Assembly: GCF_003952525.1 (NCBI RefSeq)
Contig: NZ_CP034451.1
Location: forward strand, 1,116,001-1,180,000
Reading direction: 5' to 3'
Source of the DNA: Mesorhizobium sp. M3A.F.Ca.ET.080.04.2.1
Lineage (GTDB): Bacteria > Pseudomonadota > Alphaproteobacteria > Rhizobiales > Rhizobiaceae
DNA length: 64,000 nt
The number at the start of each line of letters is the position of its first letter. Within the stretch, counting starts at the first letter, position 1. A program made the position numbers and the translations under genes. Shown in pieces: positions 33,319-42,238 of this stretch. The notes under the pieces are model-generated. The model was not told the DNA's origin. It ran no database searches and was given only the letters and a program-made list of their open reading frames with translations.

Positions 33319-33482
33319 GAGGCACCTCCCTCTGGCCTGCCGGCCATCTCCCCCTCAAGGGGGGAGATCAGACGTCGCACCGGCTTTCGCCAATCACCAG
33401 CGTCGCAAAGATGTGCCGCAGGCCAAACTGCCAATCTCTCCCCTTGAGGGGGAGATGCCCGGCAGGGCAGAGGGGGGGTGCG
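33319..33482. repeat. Composite palindromic element, family A (core type)
   Basis: Arms at 33322-33369 and 33432-33480 flank a core GGCTTTCGCCAATCACCAGCG. This core is very close to that of the family B element at 20459-20642. Confidence 0.85.
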
Positions 33483-33503
33483 CCCCGCGACACCTGCCGT
33501 CCC

Positions 33504-34709
33504 TTACTTCAACACCCTCGCCAGCCTCGGCACGCCCTCGCTCACGGCGCGGTCGTCGGCCAGGGTGAACGACATGCGCAGCGTGTTGCGGCCGGTGCCG
33601 TCGGCGAAGAAAGCGTTGCCCGGCACGAAGGCGACGCGCGCCTCCTTGACCGAACGCGCCAGCAATTCGGTGGCGTCGGCGCCTTCGGGCAACGTCAGCC
33701 AGACGAACATGCCGCCGTCCGGCCGGCTCCAGGAAATGCCTTGCGGCATCTCGGCTTCGAGCGCGCCAAGCAGCGCGTCGCGGCGCCGGCGGTAGGCATC
33801 GATCAGTTTTTCGACCTGATCGTCGAAGATGGTCTCGGCGACACGGTGCATGACGATCTGGTTGATCGACGGGCTGTGCAGGTCGGACGCCTGCTTCATC
33901 AGCACCAGCTTTTCCACGACATGGCGCGGCGCGCAGACCCAGCCGACGCGCATGCCGGGCGACAGGACTTTCGAAAAGGAGCCGCAAAAGAGCGTGCGCG
34001 CTTTCTCGATGCCGCCGGAGCGCGCGCAGTCGAGCGCCAGGATCGGCTGCTCGCCCTCGCCGTCATAACGCAGCGCCCGGTACGGAGCGTCCTCGATGAC
34101 GGCGGTATCGAGCTCGTCGGCGAGATCGAGCACCGCCTCGCGCTGCGCCCGATCAAGCGTCTCGCCGGTCGGGTTGGCGAAGTCCGGCACCAGATAGGCG
34201 AACTTGACCCGCCCGCCATTGGAGGCCGCGGCGGCGCGATAGGCTTCCGGCGTCATGTTGCCGCCAGCGGCGTTCAGCCGGTCGTAGCGCGGCTCATAGG
34301 CGTTGAAGGCCTGCAGCGCGCCGAGATAGGTCGGCCAGGTGACCAAAGCCGTGTCGCCGGGCGACAGGAACAGCTTGCCGAGATAGTCGAGCGCCTGCTG
34401 CGAACCGGAGGTGATGAAGATGTTGCTCTCGTCGCACGGAACGCCGAGCTTGCCCATCTGGCCCGCCAGCCATTTGCGCAGCGGCAGGAAACCCTCGCTG
34501 ACCTGGTACTGCAAGGCCGTGGCCGCCTCGGCGCCGCCGAGCACCGCCTGATAGGCATCGCCGATGGCCTGCGCCGGGAACAGCGACGGATCCGGGATGC
34601 CGCCGGCAAAGGAGATGATGTCGGGCTGGTCGAGCAGCTTCAACAACTCGCGGATTTCCGAGGCTTTCATGCGCGAGGCGCGCGAAGCCAGAAGGTTCAA
34701 CAGGGTCAA
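33504..34709 (-). CDS. PLP-dependent aminotransferase (2-aminoadipate type, fold I)
   Basis: The product is 401 residues from a TTG at 34707-34709; GGGAGG lies six bases before it, which decides the start. Family marks are ISFAGGIPDPSLFP, SGSQQALDYLGKLFLSPGD, the PLP region YLVPDFANPTGETL and EDAPYRALRY, and the Schiff-base lysine in GSFSKVLSPGMRVGW. It transfers amino groups from an aromatic or branched amino acid or 2-aminoadipate to a keto acid; the substrate is uncertain. A perfect palindrome 45 bases upstream is a likely operator. It has no N-terminal MocR DNA-binding domain. Confidence 0.92.
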   Translation of the reverse strand: MTLLNLLASRASRMKASEIRELLKLLDQPDIISFAGGIPDPSLFPAQAIGDAYQAVLGGAEAATALQYQVSEGFLPLRKWLAGQMGKLGVPCDESNIFITSGSQQALDYLGKLFLSPGDTALVTWPTYLGALQAFNAYEPRYDRLNAAGGNMTPEAYRAAAASNGGRVKFAYLVPDFANPTGETLDRAQREAVLDLADELDTAVIEDAPYRALRYDGEGEQPILALDCARSGGIEKARTLFCGSFSKVLSPGMRVGWVCAPRHVVEKLVLMKQASDLHSPSINQIVMHRVAETIFDDQVEKLIDAYRRRRDALLGALEAEMPQGISWSRPDGGMFVWLTLPEGADATELLARSVKEARVAFVPGNAFFADGTGRNTLRMSFTLADDRAVSEGVPRLARVLK

Positions 34710-34754
34710 GGCGCACCTCCCGCAGTGCTTCGTTTGGTATTTTTGCTTCGCATT

Positions 34755-34775
34755 TAGGTCAGCTTGGTTGACCTA
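34755..34775. promoter_or_regulatory. Perfect palindromic operator before the aminotransferase
   Basis: TAGGTCA and TGACCTA form a perfect 7-base inverted repeat with a 7-base spacer. It lies about 45 bases upstream of the TTG start, where a repressor or activator would act. No regulator gene is adjacent, so the protein is unknown. Confidence 0.6.
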
Positions 34776-35118
34776 TTATCAGACCATGTCTCTCCCGTGA
34801 ATGCACAAAAGCGGCATGGCGAACCATTCAGCGACATTGGCGCACGGATTTCGCGAATGCTCATGAATCCTGTCACTCGAACGCGCAACACAGTCATCAA
34901 GGCCGGCAGCGTTGAACCGCCTTCAGGGCCATGGCGGGATTGTCGTCATATTAGAATAGGCGCATATTGTCGCCAGCCGAAGCATTGCTGCGGCCGAACC
35001 GCCCGTTGGCCATGATTGCCCAGGCGGTCCACAGACCAGGTCAAATGTCAGAGACAGGAAAGTCCGTGCTGCCCCACAGATCGGGCAGCGCGAGACATGG
35101 GTATTTGGAGGAGAAGCC

Positions 35119-35433
35119 ATGAAGGTTACCATATTGGCAAACTATGAACCCCACGCCGCCAAAGGGCTGATGCAGGGATCGAACCGCGAGGTTGCAATCC
35201 AGGCGCTTTTTGAGAGCGTCGGCGGCAGGTTGACCAGCGTGACATTTACACGCGGCCTCTATGACGTGGTCGTCAATGGCGAAGTGCCGAATCAGGTTGC
35301 AGGGATGGGCATGGCGCTTGCAGTGCGGGCTAGCGGTTCGATCAGGGACCTCGTCGTCCTCGAAGAGCTAGACATGAAGGCAGTGCTGGCGGTCGCCAAC
35401 AAGGCTGCCGGCGCTTACAAGCCCGCCGGCTGA
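35119..35433 (+). CDS. GYD domain protein
   Basis: The product is 104 residues, with TTGGAGGAG before the ATG. The GYD fold is shown by KVTILANYEPHAAKGLMQG, the middle TFTRGLYDVVVNGEVPNQVA where the GYD motif sits as GLYD, and LVVLEELDMKAVLAVANK. These small ferredoxin-like proteins are common in rhizobia and have no known activity. The gene stands alone. The 409 bases upstream hold only the palindrome at 34755-34775. Confidence 0.88.
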   Translation: MKVTILANYEPHAAKGLMQGSNREVAIQALFESVGGRLTSVTFTRGLYDVVVNGEVPNQVAGMGMALAVRASGSIRDLVVLEELDMKAVLAVANKAAGAYKPAG

Positions 35434-36255
35434 TCAGCCTTGCCGGCCAGGCGGCACGGCGATTGCCGGTGCCGCCTGCCAGCCCCTTAAACAAGAGACG
35501 GAGGAGTCTTCACCGGTCGCACTTACCGCTGATGAAACCCGGCCGGCCATGCCAAGATCGGCGAAAAGCTGATGGTTTGCGGCGGCCGGCGTGCGATCGA
35601 CTTTCGGCAATTCGCTGTTGGGCGGCGGGCTCGCCGCTCGAGGCTGGACGGCGGCGACGCTGCGGCCAATAGGGGCGCATGCTCCGCGCAGCTTGACGGC
35701 CGCGCACGGACCCGGCGGCGAATCATGGAATCCTGCCTCGTGTGACCGAGCCGACACGCCGGCCGGCAAAGCGCGCCGACGGACAGACATTAGCGGGGGA
35801 AAAGCGGAAAAGCGGGCTTTTAAATAAAGATTCGCTAATATTAGTTCGACATAGCCGGCTACCCACCTTGCCGGTTAGGCCCGGCGGCCCCCCTGATCCC
35901 ACCCCAACAGGCTGTCGGGCCGCTGACACGTGCGCGGCTTCTCCACCGAGCGGATATTGCCAGGCTGGCGCATTGCCCCAGCCTATGGGTGCTTCAGCTT
36001 CCAACCATTGTTCGAGATGATCGATTGCCAGGGCCGGCGCTGCCCCTCATCGCCATGCCGGGCACTTCTCCCCGTATAGTGACGCGAAGAAGGGGCCGAC
36101 CGCAATGCCGGCGCCGTTGTTGCAACGCTGACCGTTGGCGAAACCGCCGATGAGGGCACCCCTCTCCGCGTCACTATACGGGCAGAGGACACCGGCAGGC
36201 CGGTGAGGCGCAGCCCTCGCCCGCCGCCATTAAGGAGACGGCACGGCCACACCCG
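35434..36255. other. Long intergenic region, one repeat and no supported gene
   Basis: There are 822 bases between the GYD gene and the DUF1127 gene. Apart from the family B element at 36031-36215, I see no frame with a ribosome site or recognisable product. Short frames on both strands have Arg/Pro-rich, non-protein-like composition. Confidence 0.5.
36031..36215. repeat. Composite palindromic intergenic element, family B
   Basis: The left end GCCGGCGCTGCCCCTCATCG is matched by an inverted right end GGCCGGTGAGGCGCAGCC. CCCGTATAGTGACGCG and CGCGTCACTATACGGG are perfect inverted copies. The core GTTGGCGAAACC is the reverse of that at 20459-20642. Confidence 0.85.
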
Positions 36256-36411
36256 TCAGAACGGCAAGCGGATCTCGTTGTCCTGGGGCAATTCCGGCCA
36301 GCCGATGTCCTTGCGGATCTCCGGCGGCAAATCGTTCAGCGAGCGCATTGTCCTCCGGCGCTCGCTGGCCCGTGCAAAGGCGGCTCGAATTCGGCCAAGT
36401 CTCTCAAACAT
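36256..36411 (-). CDS. DUF1127 domain protein
   Basis: The product is 51 residues from the ATG at 36409-36411, chosen because GGAGGTG lies five bases before it; earlier ATGs sit too close to that site. The sequence (MFERLGRIRAAFARASERRR, then LNDLPPEIRKDIGWPE) carries the whole DUF1127 pattern: Arg-rich helix then LxDLPxxxRxDIG. Small DUF1127 proteins have been tied to RNA metabolism and phosphate or stress responses in alphaproteobacteria. No partner gene is adjacent. Confidence 0.88.
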   Translation of the reverse strand: MFERLGRIRAAFARASERRRTMRSLNDLPPEIRKDIGWPELPQDNEIRLPF

Positions 36412-36825
36412 CGACACCTCCATATCGTAAGCGGCAGAACGATGGTTCACCGGGTGCCGCTTTTGAGGTGCGTCTGTATCCGATCGATTGCGCGCGAACG
36501 GTGAAGAGCTTCACGAAACCGCGCCAGCCTGAAACATATGCACACAAACCAGTTTGGAAAAGGCGCAAGCACAGGCGCGGCGCGATCCCACAAAGCTGGG
36601 CCGTGCGATATCAGGCGTTTAGCCGCGAACCTTGAAGCGTCGATGCACCCACGGGCTGGGGGCGAGCGGTCAAGCCGTTTGCGGACCCGAAGGAGCCTGC
36701 TGCGCGGCCTGCGCCGGGAACCGGCCTTTGCGAGCGAGCGTCGGCTTCGAATATTGACGAAGTCTCCCGCCCGCGGCAGGTCCCGCCGCACTGTCAAGCC
36801 GAGCGGAGGAGCCTCCCGGCCGATC
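36412..36825. other. Intergenic region, nothing supported
   Basis: There are 414 bases between the DUF1127 gene and the end of the amidohydrolase gene. I see no known repeat, ribosome site with a protein-like frame, or terminator. Confidence 0.4.
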
Positions 36826-38019
36826 TCACGCCACCGTCCCGTCCCGCGCCACTACCCTGCCGGCGCGGTAGACGGTGCGCGGTTTCGGCACCGCCACGAC
36901 GGCTTCCGGTATGTGCTCCGCCTTCAGCGCAACGAAGTCGGCCTTGGTGCCGACCTCGATGCCATAGGCCTCGAGGCCAAGCGCCTTGGCCCCGGCATGG
37001 CTCACCACGTCGTAAGCCGCCTCCAGCTCCCAGTCCTCATAGAAGCCGGAGCGGTAGCCGATCATGTTGGCGCGGTTCAGCATGTCGCCATCGCCATAGG
37101 GCCACCACGAATCGCGAATGTTGTCGGAGCCTGCAAAGACGGTGACGCCGGCCTTGCGCAACGCGGCCACCGGCGGAAAAGAATGACTGCCCGGCGCGTT
37201 GGTCATGATGGCGACGCCCGCGGCGGCGAGCCTTTCGCCGGCCTTGGCCAGCGCGTCGGCGGAAATGTCGCCGAGCGCATAGGCGTGGCTGACGGCGACT
37301 TGTCCTGCCATGCCGAGCGCATTGGTCCGGGCGCATATTTCCTCGATCTCATACAGGCCAAGCGTGCCGGCGTCATGCAGATGGATGTCGACGCCGGCGC
37401 CGCGCTTTTCGGCGAGGCCGAAGACGACGTCGAGATGGCCCTTCACGTCACGGTCGAAACTCGCCGGGTCGAGCCCGCCGACCAGGTCGCAGCCGAGTTT
37501 CAGCGCCTCCTCCAAAAGCTCGGCCGTGCCGGGCGAGGAGAGGATGCCGCTCTGCGGGAAGGCGACGAGCTGGATGTCGATCAGCTCGCGACAATTTTCG
37601 CGCACGGCAAGAATGGTCTCGACATGCTTCAGCCCGACCGTGGCGTCGACCATGACATGGCTGCGCATCGCCAGGCTGCCATTGCCGACGCAGAGCTCGA
37701 GCTGGTTCTTCGCCCGCTCTTCCATCGGCGCCGCCAGGCTGAGGTTGCGCATCTGGACGGCGACGCGCTCGCGCACGTCGAAGCCGTCCGTGCAGGGAAT
37801 GTGCGGACGCCAGGCGTCGCCATAAAAGGAGGTGTCGAGGTGAACATGGCCCTCGACGAAGCCCGGCAGCACCAGCAGGCCGCCGAGATCGACGGCGCCT
37901 GCCGGCGGGGCGGCTGCATGCGCCGCGGGGACGATGGCGCTGAAGCGGCCGCCGGCGACGGTGAGATCGGCGAGCGAACCGTCGGTGAGCCTGGCGTTGA
38001 GAAAATGGGTCTGGTGCAA
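36826..38019 (-). CDS. Amidohydrolase, cytosine-deaminase-like
   Basis: The product is 397 residues from a TTG at 38017-38019 with only a weak ribosome site, so the start is tentative. The metal site of a subtype with HxH is present: PGFVEGHVHLDTSF, GVDIHLHDAG, VAVSHAYALG and VFAGSDNIRDSWWPY. It is closest to cytosine deaminase and N-isopropylammelide-type hydrolases, which remove amino groups from heterocycles. A purine/pyrimidine or triazine substrate is possible. No transporter or partner gene is adjacent. Confidence 0.88.
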   Translation of the reverse strand: MHQTHFLNARLTDGSLADLTVAGGRFSAIVPAAHAAAPPAGAVDLGGLLVLPGFVEGHVHLDTSFYGDAWRPHIPCTDGFDVRERVAVQMRNLSLAAPMEERAKNQLELCVGNGSLAMRSHVMVDATVGLKHVETILAVRENCRELIDIQLVAFPQSGILSSPGTAELLEEALKLGCDLVGGLDPASFDRDVKGHLDVVFGLAEKRGAGVDIHLHDAGTLGLYEIEEICARTNALGMAGQVAVSHAYALGDISADALAKAGERLAAAGVAIMTNAPGSHSFPPVAALRKAGVTVFAGSDNIRDSWWPYGDGDMLNRANMIGYRSGFYEDWELEAAYDVVSHAGAKALGLEAYGIEVGTKADFVALKAEHIPEAVVAVPKPRTVYRAGRVVARDGTVA

Positions 38020-38106
38020 GATGCAATCCGTTGAATGAAAGCATTACTTGTCGCTCAGGAAGGCCTGGTCAATGCGGTGGCCGACAGAATGCGATTCGCG
38101 GCGCCT

Positions 38107-38148
38107 GATCTCCCCTCCTTGAGGGCGAGATGCCGGCGAAGCGGGTGC
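38107..38148. repeat. Family A half-element
   Basis: GATCTCCCCTCC...GAGGGCGAGATGCCGG is one degenerate arm; no second arm is close by. Confidence 0.55.
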
Positions 38149-38189
38149 TCCCGCACGCAGCGCCAACGCCTTCCGCGCCCCGCGATTTC

Positions 38190-38422
38190 GTAAGCATTCG
38201 TTTACCATAATCCCACGCGGCAGTGGGGGAGTCGCCGTTGGCGGCCTATTCCGCGTTCACGGAAGTTTCCGCGCGCAAAAAATATGCGATGGTTCGATCG
38301 CGGTACGAGGCCGCCGTGGTCGACGCGGACGCCCAAGCACATCCCCAACAATGCGCCCCCAACGGCCGCGTCGACCATGTATATCGTGTTGCGGCGACCC
38401 CAGCGGTCGCCGTTTTGTTTTG
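38190..38422 (+). ncRNA. Candidate small RNA or short message
   Basis: A strong plus-strand terminator at 38392-38421 ends a transcript that no annotated plus-strand gene can explain. Upstream is unique sequence starting near an AT-rich stretch (CATTCGTTTACCATAATCCC). A frame of 44 residues from 38289 ([20 protein letters not shown]...) ends inside the terminator T-run. It has no ribosome site I trust, so an untranslated RNA is equally likely. Confidence 0.35.
38392..38421 (+). terminator. Rho-independent terminator
   Basis: CGGCGACC and GGTCGCCG pair perfectly around CCAGC and are followed by TTTTGTTTT. Confidence 0.8.
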
Positions 38423-38451
38423 ACGGGACTTCAACAACAAATGTCGGCGGG

Positions 38452-38614
38452 ACAGCGCCCCCCTCTGTCCTGCCGGACATCTCCCCCACTTGGGGGGAGA
38501 TTAGACGTCGCGCCGGCTTTCGCAAATTACCGGCGTGGCAAGAGGAGCGAGGCGCAGAAACTGCCAATCTCCCCACCCGTGGGGGAGATGTCCGGCAGGA
38601 CAGAGGGGGGCGCG
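38452..38614. repeat. Composite palindromic element, family A (core type)
   Basis: Arms at 38455-38503 and 38565-38614 flank a core GGCTTTCGCAAATTACCGGC. Confidence 0.85.
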
Positions 38615-38636
38615 ACGGATCGCGGCCTTTCTCTAC

Positions 38637-39188
38637 TCAGCCGCCGACCAGCGCCGCGGTCGTCGTCATCCGCGCGCCCTGCGTGGCAAAGGCATCATTG
38701 TGGCGGGCGATGATGTCGGGCGCCTTCTCTTGCTGCGTATCCAGCGTCGAATGCGCGTCGGAGACCACGGTGACGGCAAGCCCCTCGGCAAAGGCGCCCT
38801 GGACGGTGGCGGCGACGCAGAAATCGGTCTGGGCGCCGATGAGCACCACATCGCGTGCGCCCTGCCCCGCCACCCACTGGCCGAGCTCGGCATTGGAAAA
38901 GGCATTGCGTACCGTCTTGCCGAAGGTCGGCTCGTCGGCGGCCTGGCCGAGCTGTGGCCATACCGGCCAGCCGGAAGCGCCCGGCGCCAGCGGATCGCCC
39001 GCCGGCCCGTCGTGACGCACGAACGCCACCTTGCGGCCGGTTCGACGCGCCCAGTCGATCAGCGCGCGGGCGCGCTCGGCGATGGTGTCCGCATCATGGA
39101 TCGGCGGATCGAAGCGGCCGTCGAACATGCCGGTCTGCAGGTCGATGACGATGAGCGGCGCGACGGCGGAGGGGATGGTGTCTGGCAT
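38637..39188 (-). CDS. Isochorismatase-family hydrolase
   Basis: The product is 183 residues. The cysteine-hydrolase triad is visible: D16 in [11 protein letters not shown]91 in FGKTVRNAF and C124 in [14 protein letters not shown]. The cis-peptide GAQTD motif is intact. The family includes nicotinamidases, isochorismatases and biuret-type hydrolases; the substrate is unknown. A family A element lies just past its stop, as for many genes here. Confidence 0.92.
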   Translation of the reverse strand: MPDTIPSAVAPLIVIDLQTGMFDGRFDPPIHDADTIAERARALIDWARRTGRKVAFVRHDGPAGDPLAPGASGWPVWPQLGQAADEPTFGKTVRNAFSNAELGQWVAGQGARDVVLIGAQTDFCVAATVQGAFAEGLAVTVVSDAHSTLDTQQEKAPDIIARHNDAFATQGARMTTTAALVGG

Positions 39189-39321
39189 GGCGGCGAAGAT
39201 AGCGGGTGTCGTTGGTAGGTCAAGAATGGAGAGGACCGTGATCTCCCCCTCGTGGACAGATCGACGGTTTCGGAGCGCTAGCCACAGTTTTGGTTCAGGC
39301 GGTACGGGCTATGAGCGTCTG

Positions 39322-39765
39322 CTAGCGGTTACTCAGAACATAGACACTGCCAACAAGGAGGCCCACCGCCATGGCGAACAACACGAGGGCAATAGCGATC
39401 CGCCAGGCAGTACCCACTGAGCGGTGACCCAGCGGCGAACCGCCGGCTTCGCGCATTGTTCTGCCGGCCACCTTGAGAATTTCCAGGGCGAGAACAACGC
39501 AAACCGCCGTAGTCATGAAAGCCAGAAGCTTCTTCGGTGCAGGTGGATGACTGTATAGACCAATGGTTGCCTTGCCGAACTGGTAAAGGAAGATCGGTGC
39601 GTATCCTATCGACGCGAAAAGGCCGCCACCCACCGCAAAGTACATCGCCAGGCGCCAAGGCCAGTCAGAAGGCCGTCGTTCACTTGCCAGTCTTCGGACT
39701 CGATAGTCGAGCGCCGCAAAACACAGCGTGCCAAATACCCAGCAGGATCCGATCCACCAATTCAT
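39322..39765 (-). CDS. Hypothetical membrane protein
   Basis: The product is 147 residues with four hydrophobic segments at about 5-20, 40-66, 83-98 and 122-143 (IAIALVLFAMAVGLLVGSVY). The N-terminus is MNWWIGSCWVFG. No family is recognised. The base composition is lower in GC than its neighbours, which may indicate transfer. The ribosome site is weak. Confidence 0.6.
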   Translation of the reverse strand: MNWWIGSCWVFGTLCFAALDYRVRRLASERRPSDWPWRLAMYFAVGGGLFASIGYAPIFLYQFGKATIGLYSHPPAPKKLLAFMTTAVCVVLALEILKVAGRTMREAGGSPLGHRSVGTAWRIAIALVLFAMAVGLLVGSVYVLSNR

Positions 39766-39861
39766 TCATGCGTTCTATCGCGTCAGCGGTTAGCCTGAGA
39801 TTAAGCCCTCAGATCTGCGCCCGGCCTCTCTGAGAGGAAAGGACGCTGGTGGCGGGGCGCT

Positions 39862-40035
39862 CAATCTTGTTGTGGGGGAGATGCCCGGCAGGGCAGAGAG
39901 GGGAGCGAAGGAACGCGGCTTGGTCCTTATTTTGCACTCTGGCGATGTCGAACGAGGTGGCGATGTCGACCGAGATGCCGGAGGGACAGCGCCCCCCTCT
40001 GGCCTGCCGGCCATCTCCCCCACGAGGGGGGAGAT
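39862..40035. repeat. Composite palindromic element, family A (no core)
   Basis: Left arm GTGGGGGAGATGCCCGGCAG and right arm 39989-40035 face each other; the interior has GAAGGAACGCGGC but no ATTGGCGAAAG core. It ends 16 bases before the amidase stop. Confidence 0.8.
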
Positions 40036-40051
40036 CGGCAGCTTCAGCTCC

Positions 40052-42097
40052 TCACTCAATCCCACCCGTCACCACATACGCCCCCGCCGTACGTCCGTCC
40101 GGCAACCGTACGATCGCCGTGACGATGGAGCCGTAGGAGCCGCGCCAGACGCTGTGAAAACCCTGATGCGTCGAGGCGGGAACAACCACCCGTCCGGTGT
40201 AGCGGTTGCCGCGAGCCTGCATGAGAACAGGTTCGCCGTTGACGTGGACGTTCACAATCGCGGCCTTCGTTTCGGCTGAGATCGAGCCAAGCGTACCGCC
40301 CGCCTCGATCTGCAGCGCAATCGCGATCTCGTCGGTCTCGCCGGCGCGGGTCGTCTCCGCGGTCAGCGAAAGCCCGAGCGGCGCTTCGCCAGGACCGCCG
40401 GGCGCGACCCTGCCCTTGCCCGCAAACACATCATCCGCCAATGCCGGGGTGCGCGGCGGGGCGGTGCGGCGCTTTGTGGCGCGCTCGTAGTCGCCGGCGA
40501 GGCAAATCAGCGCCTCGTCGTCATAGGCCTTGCCGGCAAAGGTGAGACCCACCGGCATGCCGATGTCGGCCATGGTGCCCATCGGCACGGTCACCGTCGG
40601 GATGCCGAGATGCCGCCAGACCAGGTTGCCGTTGGCGACCCAGGTGCCGTTGCGCCAGGCAAGGTCGGCGGACGCCTCGTTGACGTCGGCATCGGCCGGA
40701 CCGACATCGGCGACGGCCGGCAGCACAACGGCATCGAGGCGGTTGCTGTCGAGCCAGTCCTCGAAATCGACGCGGCGGGCTGCCTCGAGGCCCTTCAGCC
40801 CCTCCCCGATGGTCGGGATATCCTCGAGCGGCGTCACACCTTGCTTCGCCCGCTCGACATAGTCGGCGAGGTCGAAAGCGTCCTCGCCGTAGCGGTCGGG
40901 CAGCGTGCCCGGCGGCTGCGGGAAAATCCTGGGCCCGTCGACGGAGGCGAGATCGGGCAGCGCCGGATCGGCATTGGCGCGCAGGAAATCGTCCCACGAC
41001 CAGATGCAAAGATCCCAGATCTCGCGCGCGGCGAAATCTTCCGGCATTAGACCGCGATCGACTATGGAGCGCGCGCCGGGCCGATCGCGCTCGTAATTGG
41101 AGACGACGGGCAAATCGACCTCGACCACCTCGGCGCCGAGCGCTTCCAGGTCGCGCGCGGCCTGGCGCCAGAGCTCCAGCACCGAGGCGCGCGTCTCGAT
41201 CGGCCGCGGCGCGCCGCTGTCCTTGCCGATATACATTCTCGGCACGCCGAGCCGCTTGCCCTCGAGCGCGCCCTGCAGCAACAATCCGGTGTAGGAGGCC
41301 GGCCTCAGCGCCGAGGCCTTCGGGATCGGCAGCCATGGCTGCACGCGCCAGAAATCGCCGCGCTTCTGTTCATCGTCGGCAACGATCACGTCGAGCAGTT
41401 CCAGCATGTCGGGAACACTGCGCGCGTGCGGCACCACCACATCCATGGTCGGCACCAGCGGCCAGTTGCCGCGCACCGAGATCACGCCGCGCGAGGGCGT
41501 GTAGGCGGTGAGCGCGTTGTTGGAGGCCGGCGCGCGGCCCGACGACCAGGTCTCCTCGCCCAACCCAAAGGCGGCGAAGCTCGCGGCCGTCGCCGTGCCC
41601 GAGCCGTTGGACGAACCGGAGGCGAAGGCGGCAGTGAGAAAGTCCTTGTTGTAGGGGCTCTCGGCGCGGCCATAAAGACCGCGCTGCATGCCGCCATTGG
41701 CCATGGGCGGCATGTTGGTGAGGCCGAGCAGCACGGCGCCCGCCGCGCGCAGCCGGGCGATGGTGTAGGCGTCCTCGTTTGCCGTGAGATGGCCGAAAGC
41801 CGGCGAGCCGGCCGCGACGCTCAGGCCCTTCGCCTTGTAGCTGTCCTTGGCGGTGTAGGGGATGCCGTCGAGAGGCCCGAGCGTCTTGCCCTGGCGGCGA
41901 CGGCGATCGGAGGCTTCGGCCTGCTCGAACATTTTTGGATTGAGGATGGGCACGGCGTTGAGCGCGATGCCGTGGCGGTCGTAATGGGCAATGCGCCTGA
42001 GATAGGCGCCGACCAGCTCGACGCTGGTGACGGTGCCCTGGTCCAGCGCGCGGCGCAGGTCGGCGATCGAGGCTTCGACGATGTGGAGGTCGGGCAT
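40052..42097 (-). CDS. Amidase-signature family hydrolase with C-terminal extension
   Basis: The product is 681 residues, longer than the usual 450-500. Amidase-signature residues are visible: the Lys in GIPYTAKDSYKAKG, a Ser-rich FASGSSNGSGTATAASF, and the nucleophile region GLGEETWSSGRAP. The last 130 residues, after about 545, form an extra beta-rich domain (GLSLTAETTRAGETDEIAIA, NVHVNGEPVLMQARGN) not seen in GatA. It hydrolyses a linear amide in the cytoplasm; no signal peptide is visible. No partner gene is adjacent. Confidence 0.9.
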   Translation of the reverse strand: MPDLHIVEASIADLRRALDQGTVTSVELVGAYLRRIAHYDRHGIALNAVPILNPKMFEQAEASDRRRRQGKTLGPLDGIPYTAKDSYKAKGLSVAAGSPAFGHLTANEDAYTIARLRAAGAVLLGLTNMPPMANGGMQRGLYGRAESPYNKDFLTAAFASGSSNGSGTATAASFAAFGLGEETWSSGRAPASNNALTAYTPSRGVISVRGNWPLVPTMDVVVPHARSVPDMLELLDVIVADDEQKRGDFWRVQPWLPIPKASALRPASYTGLLLQGALEGKRLGVPRMYIGKDSGAPRPIETRASVLELWRQAARDLEALGAEVVEVDLPVVSNYERDRPGARSIVDRGLMPEDFAAREIWDLCIWSWDDFLRANADPALPDLASVDGPRIFPQPPGTLPDRYGEDAFDLADYVERAKQGVTPLEDIPTIGEGLKGLEAARRVDFEDWLDSNRLDAVVLPAVADVGPADADVNEASADLAWRNGTWVANGNLVWRHLGIPTVTVPMGTMADIGMPVGLTFAGKAYDDEALICLAGDYERATKRRTAPPRTPALADDVFAGKGRVAPGGPGEAPLGLSLTAETTRAGETDEIAIALQIEAGGTLGSISAETKAAIVNVHVNGEPVLMQARGNRYTGRVVVPASTHQGFHSVWRGSYGSIVTAIVRLPDGRTAGAYVVTGGIE

Positions 42098-42142
42098 GGC
42101 TCATCCTCTGCGATGGCCGCACGCCAAAGGCCGCGTTCCGTC

Positions 42143-42190
42143 ACACCCCCCTTTGCCTTGTTGGGCACCTCCCCCGCAAGGGGGGAGGTC
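42143..42190. repeat. Family A half-element with core
   Basis: ACACCCCCCTTTGCCTTGTT...GGGGGGAGGTC is one degenerate arm, followed by a core-like GCGTTCGCCAAATTGCCAGC up to the stop of the Sel1 gene. The second arm is missing. Confidence 0.6.
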
Positions 42191-42238
42191 GATGTCGCGC
42201 AGGCGTTCGCCAAATTGCCAGCCTTGAAGGCACTTGCC

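Noticed and set aside
38280..38320. A GGTTCGATC stretch resembling a tRNA T-arm
   Set aside because: The stem is only four pairs, and no matching acceptor, anticodon or D-arm is present.
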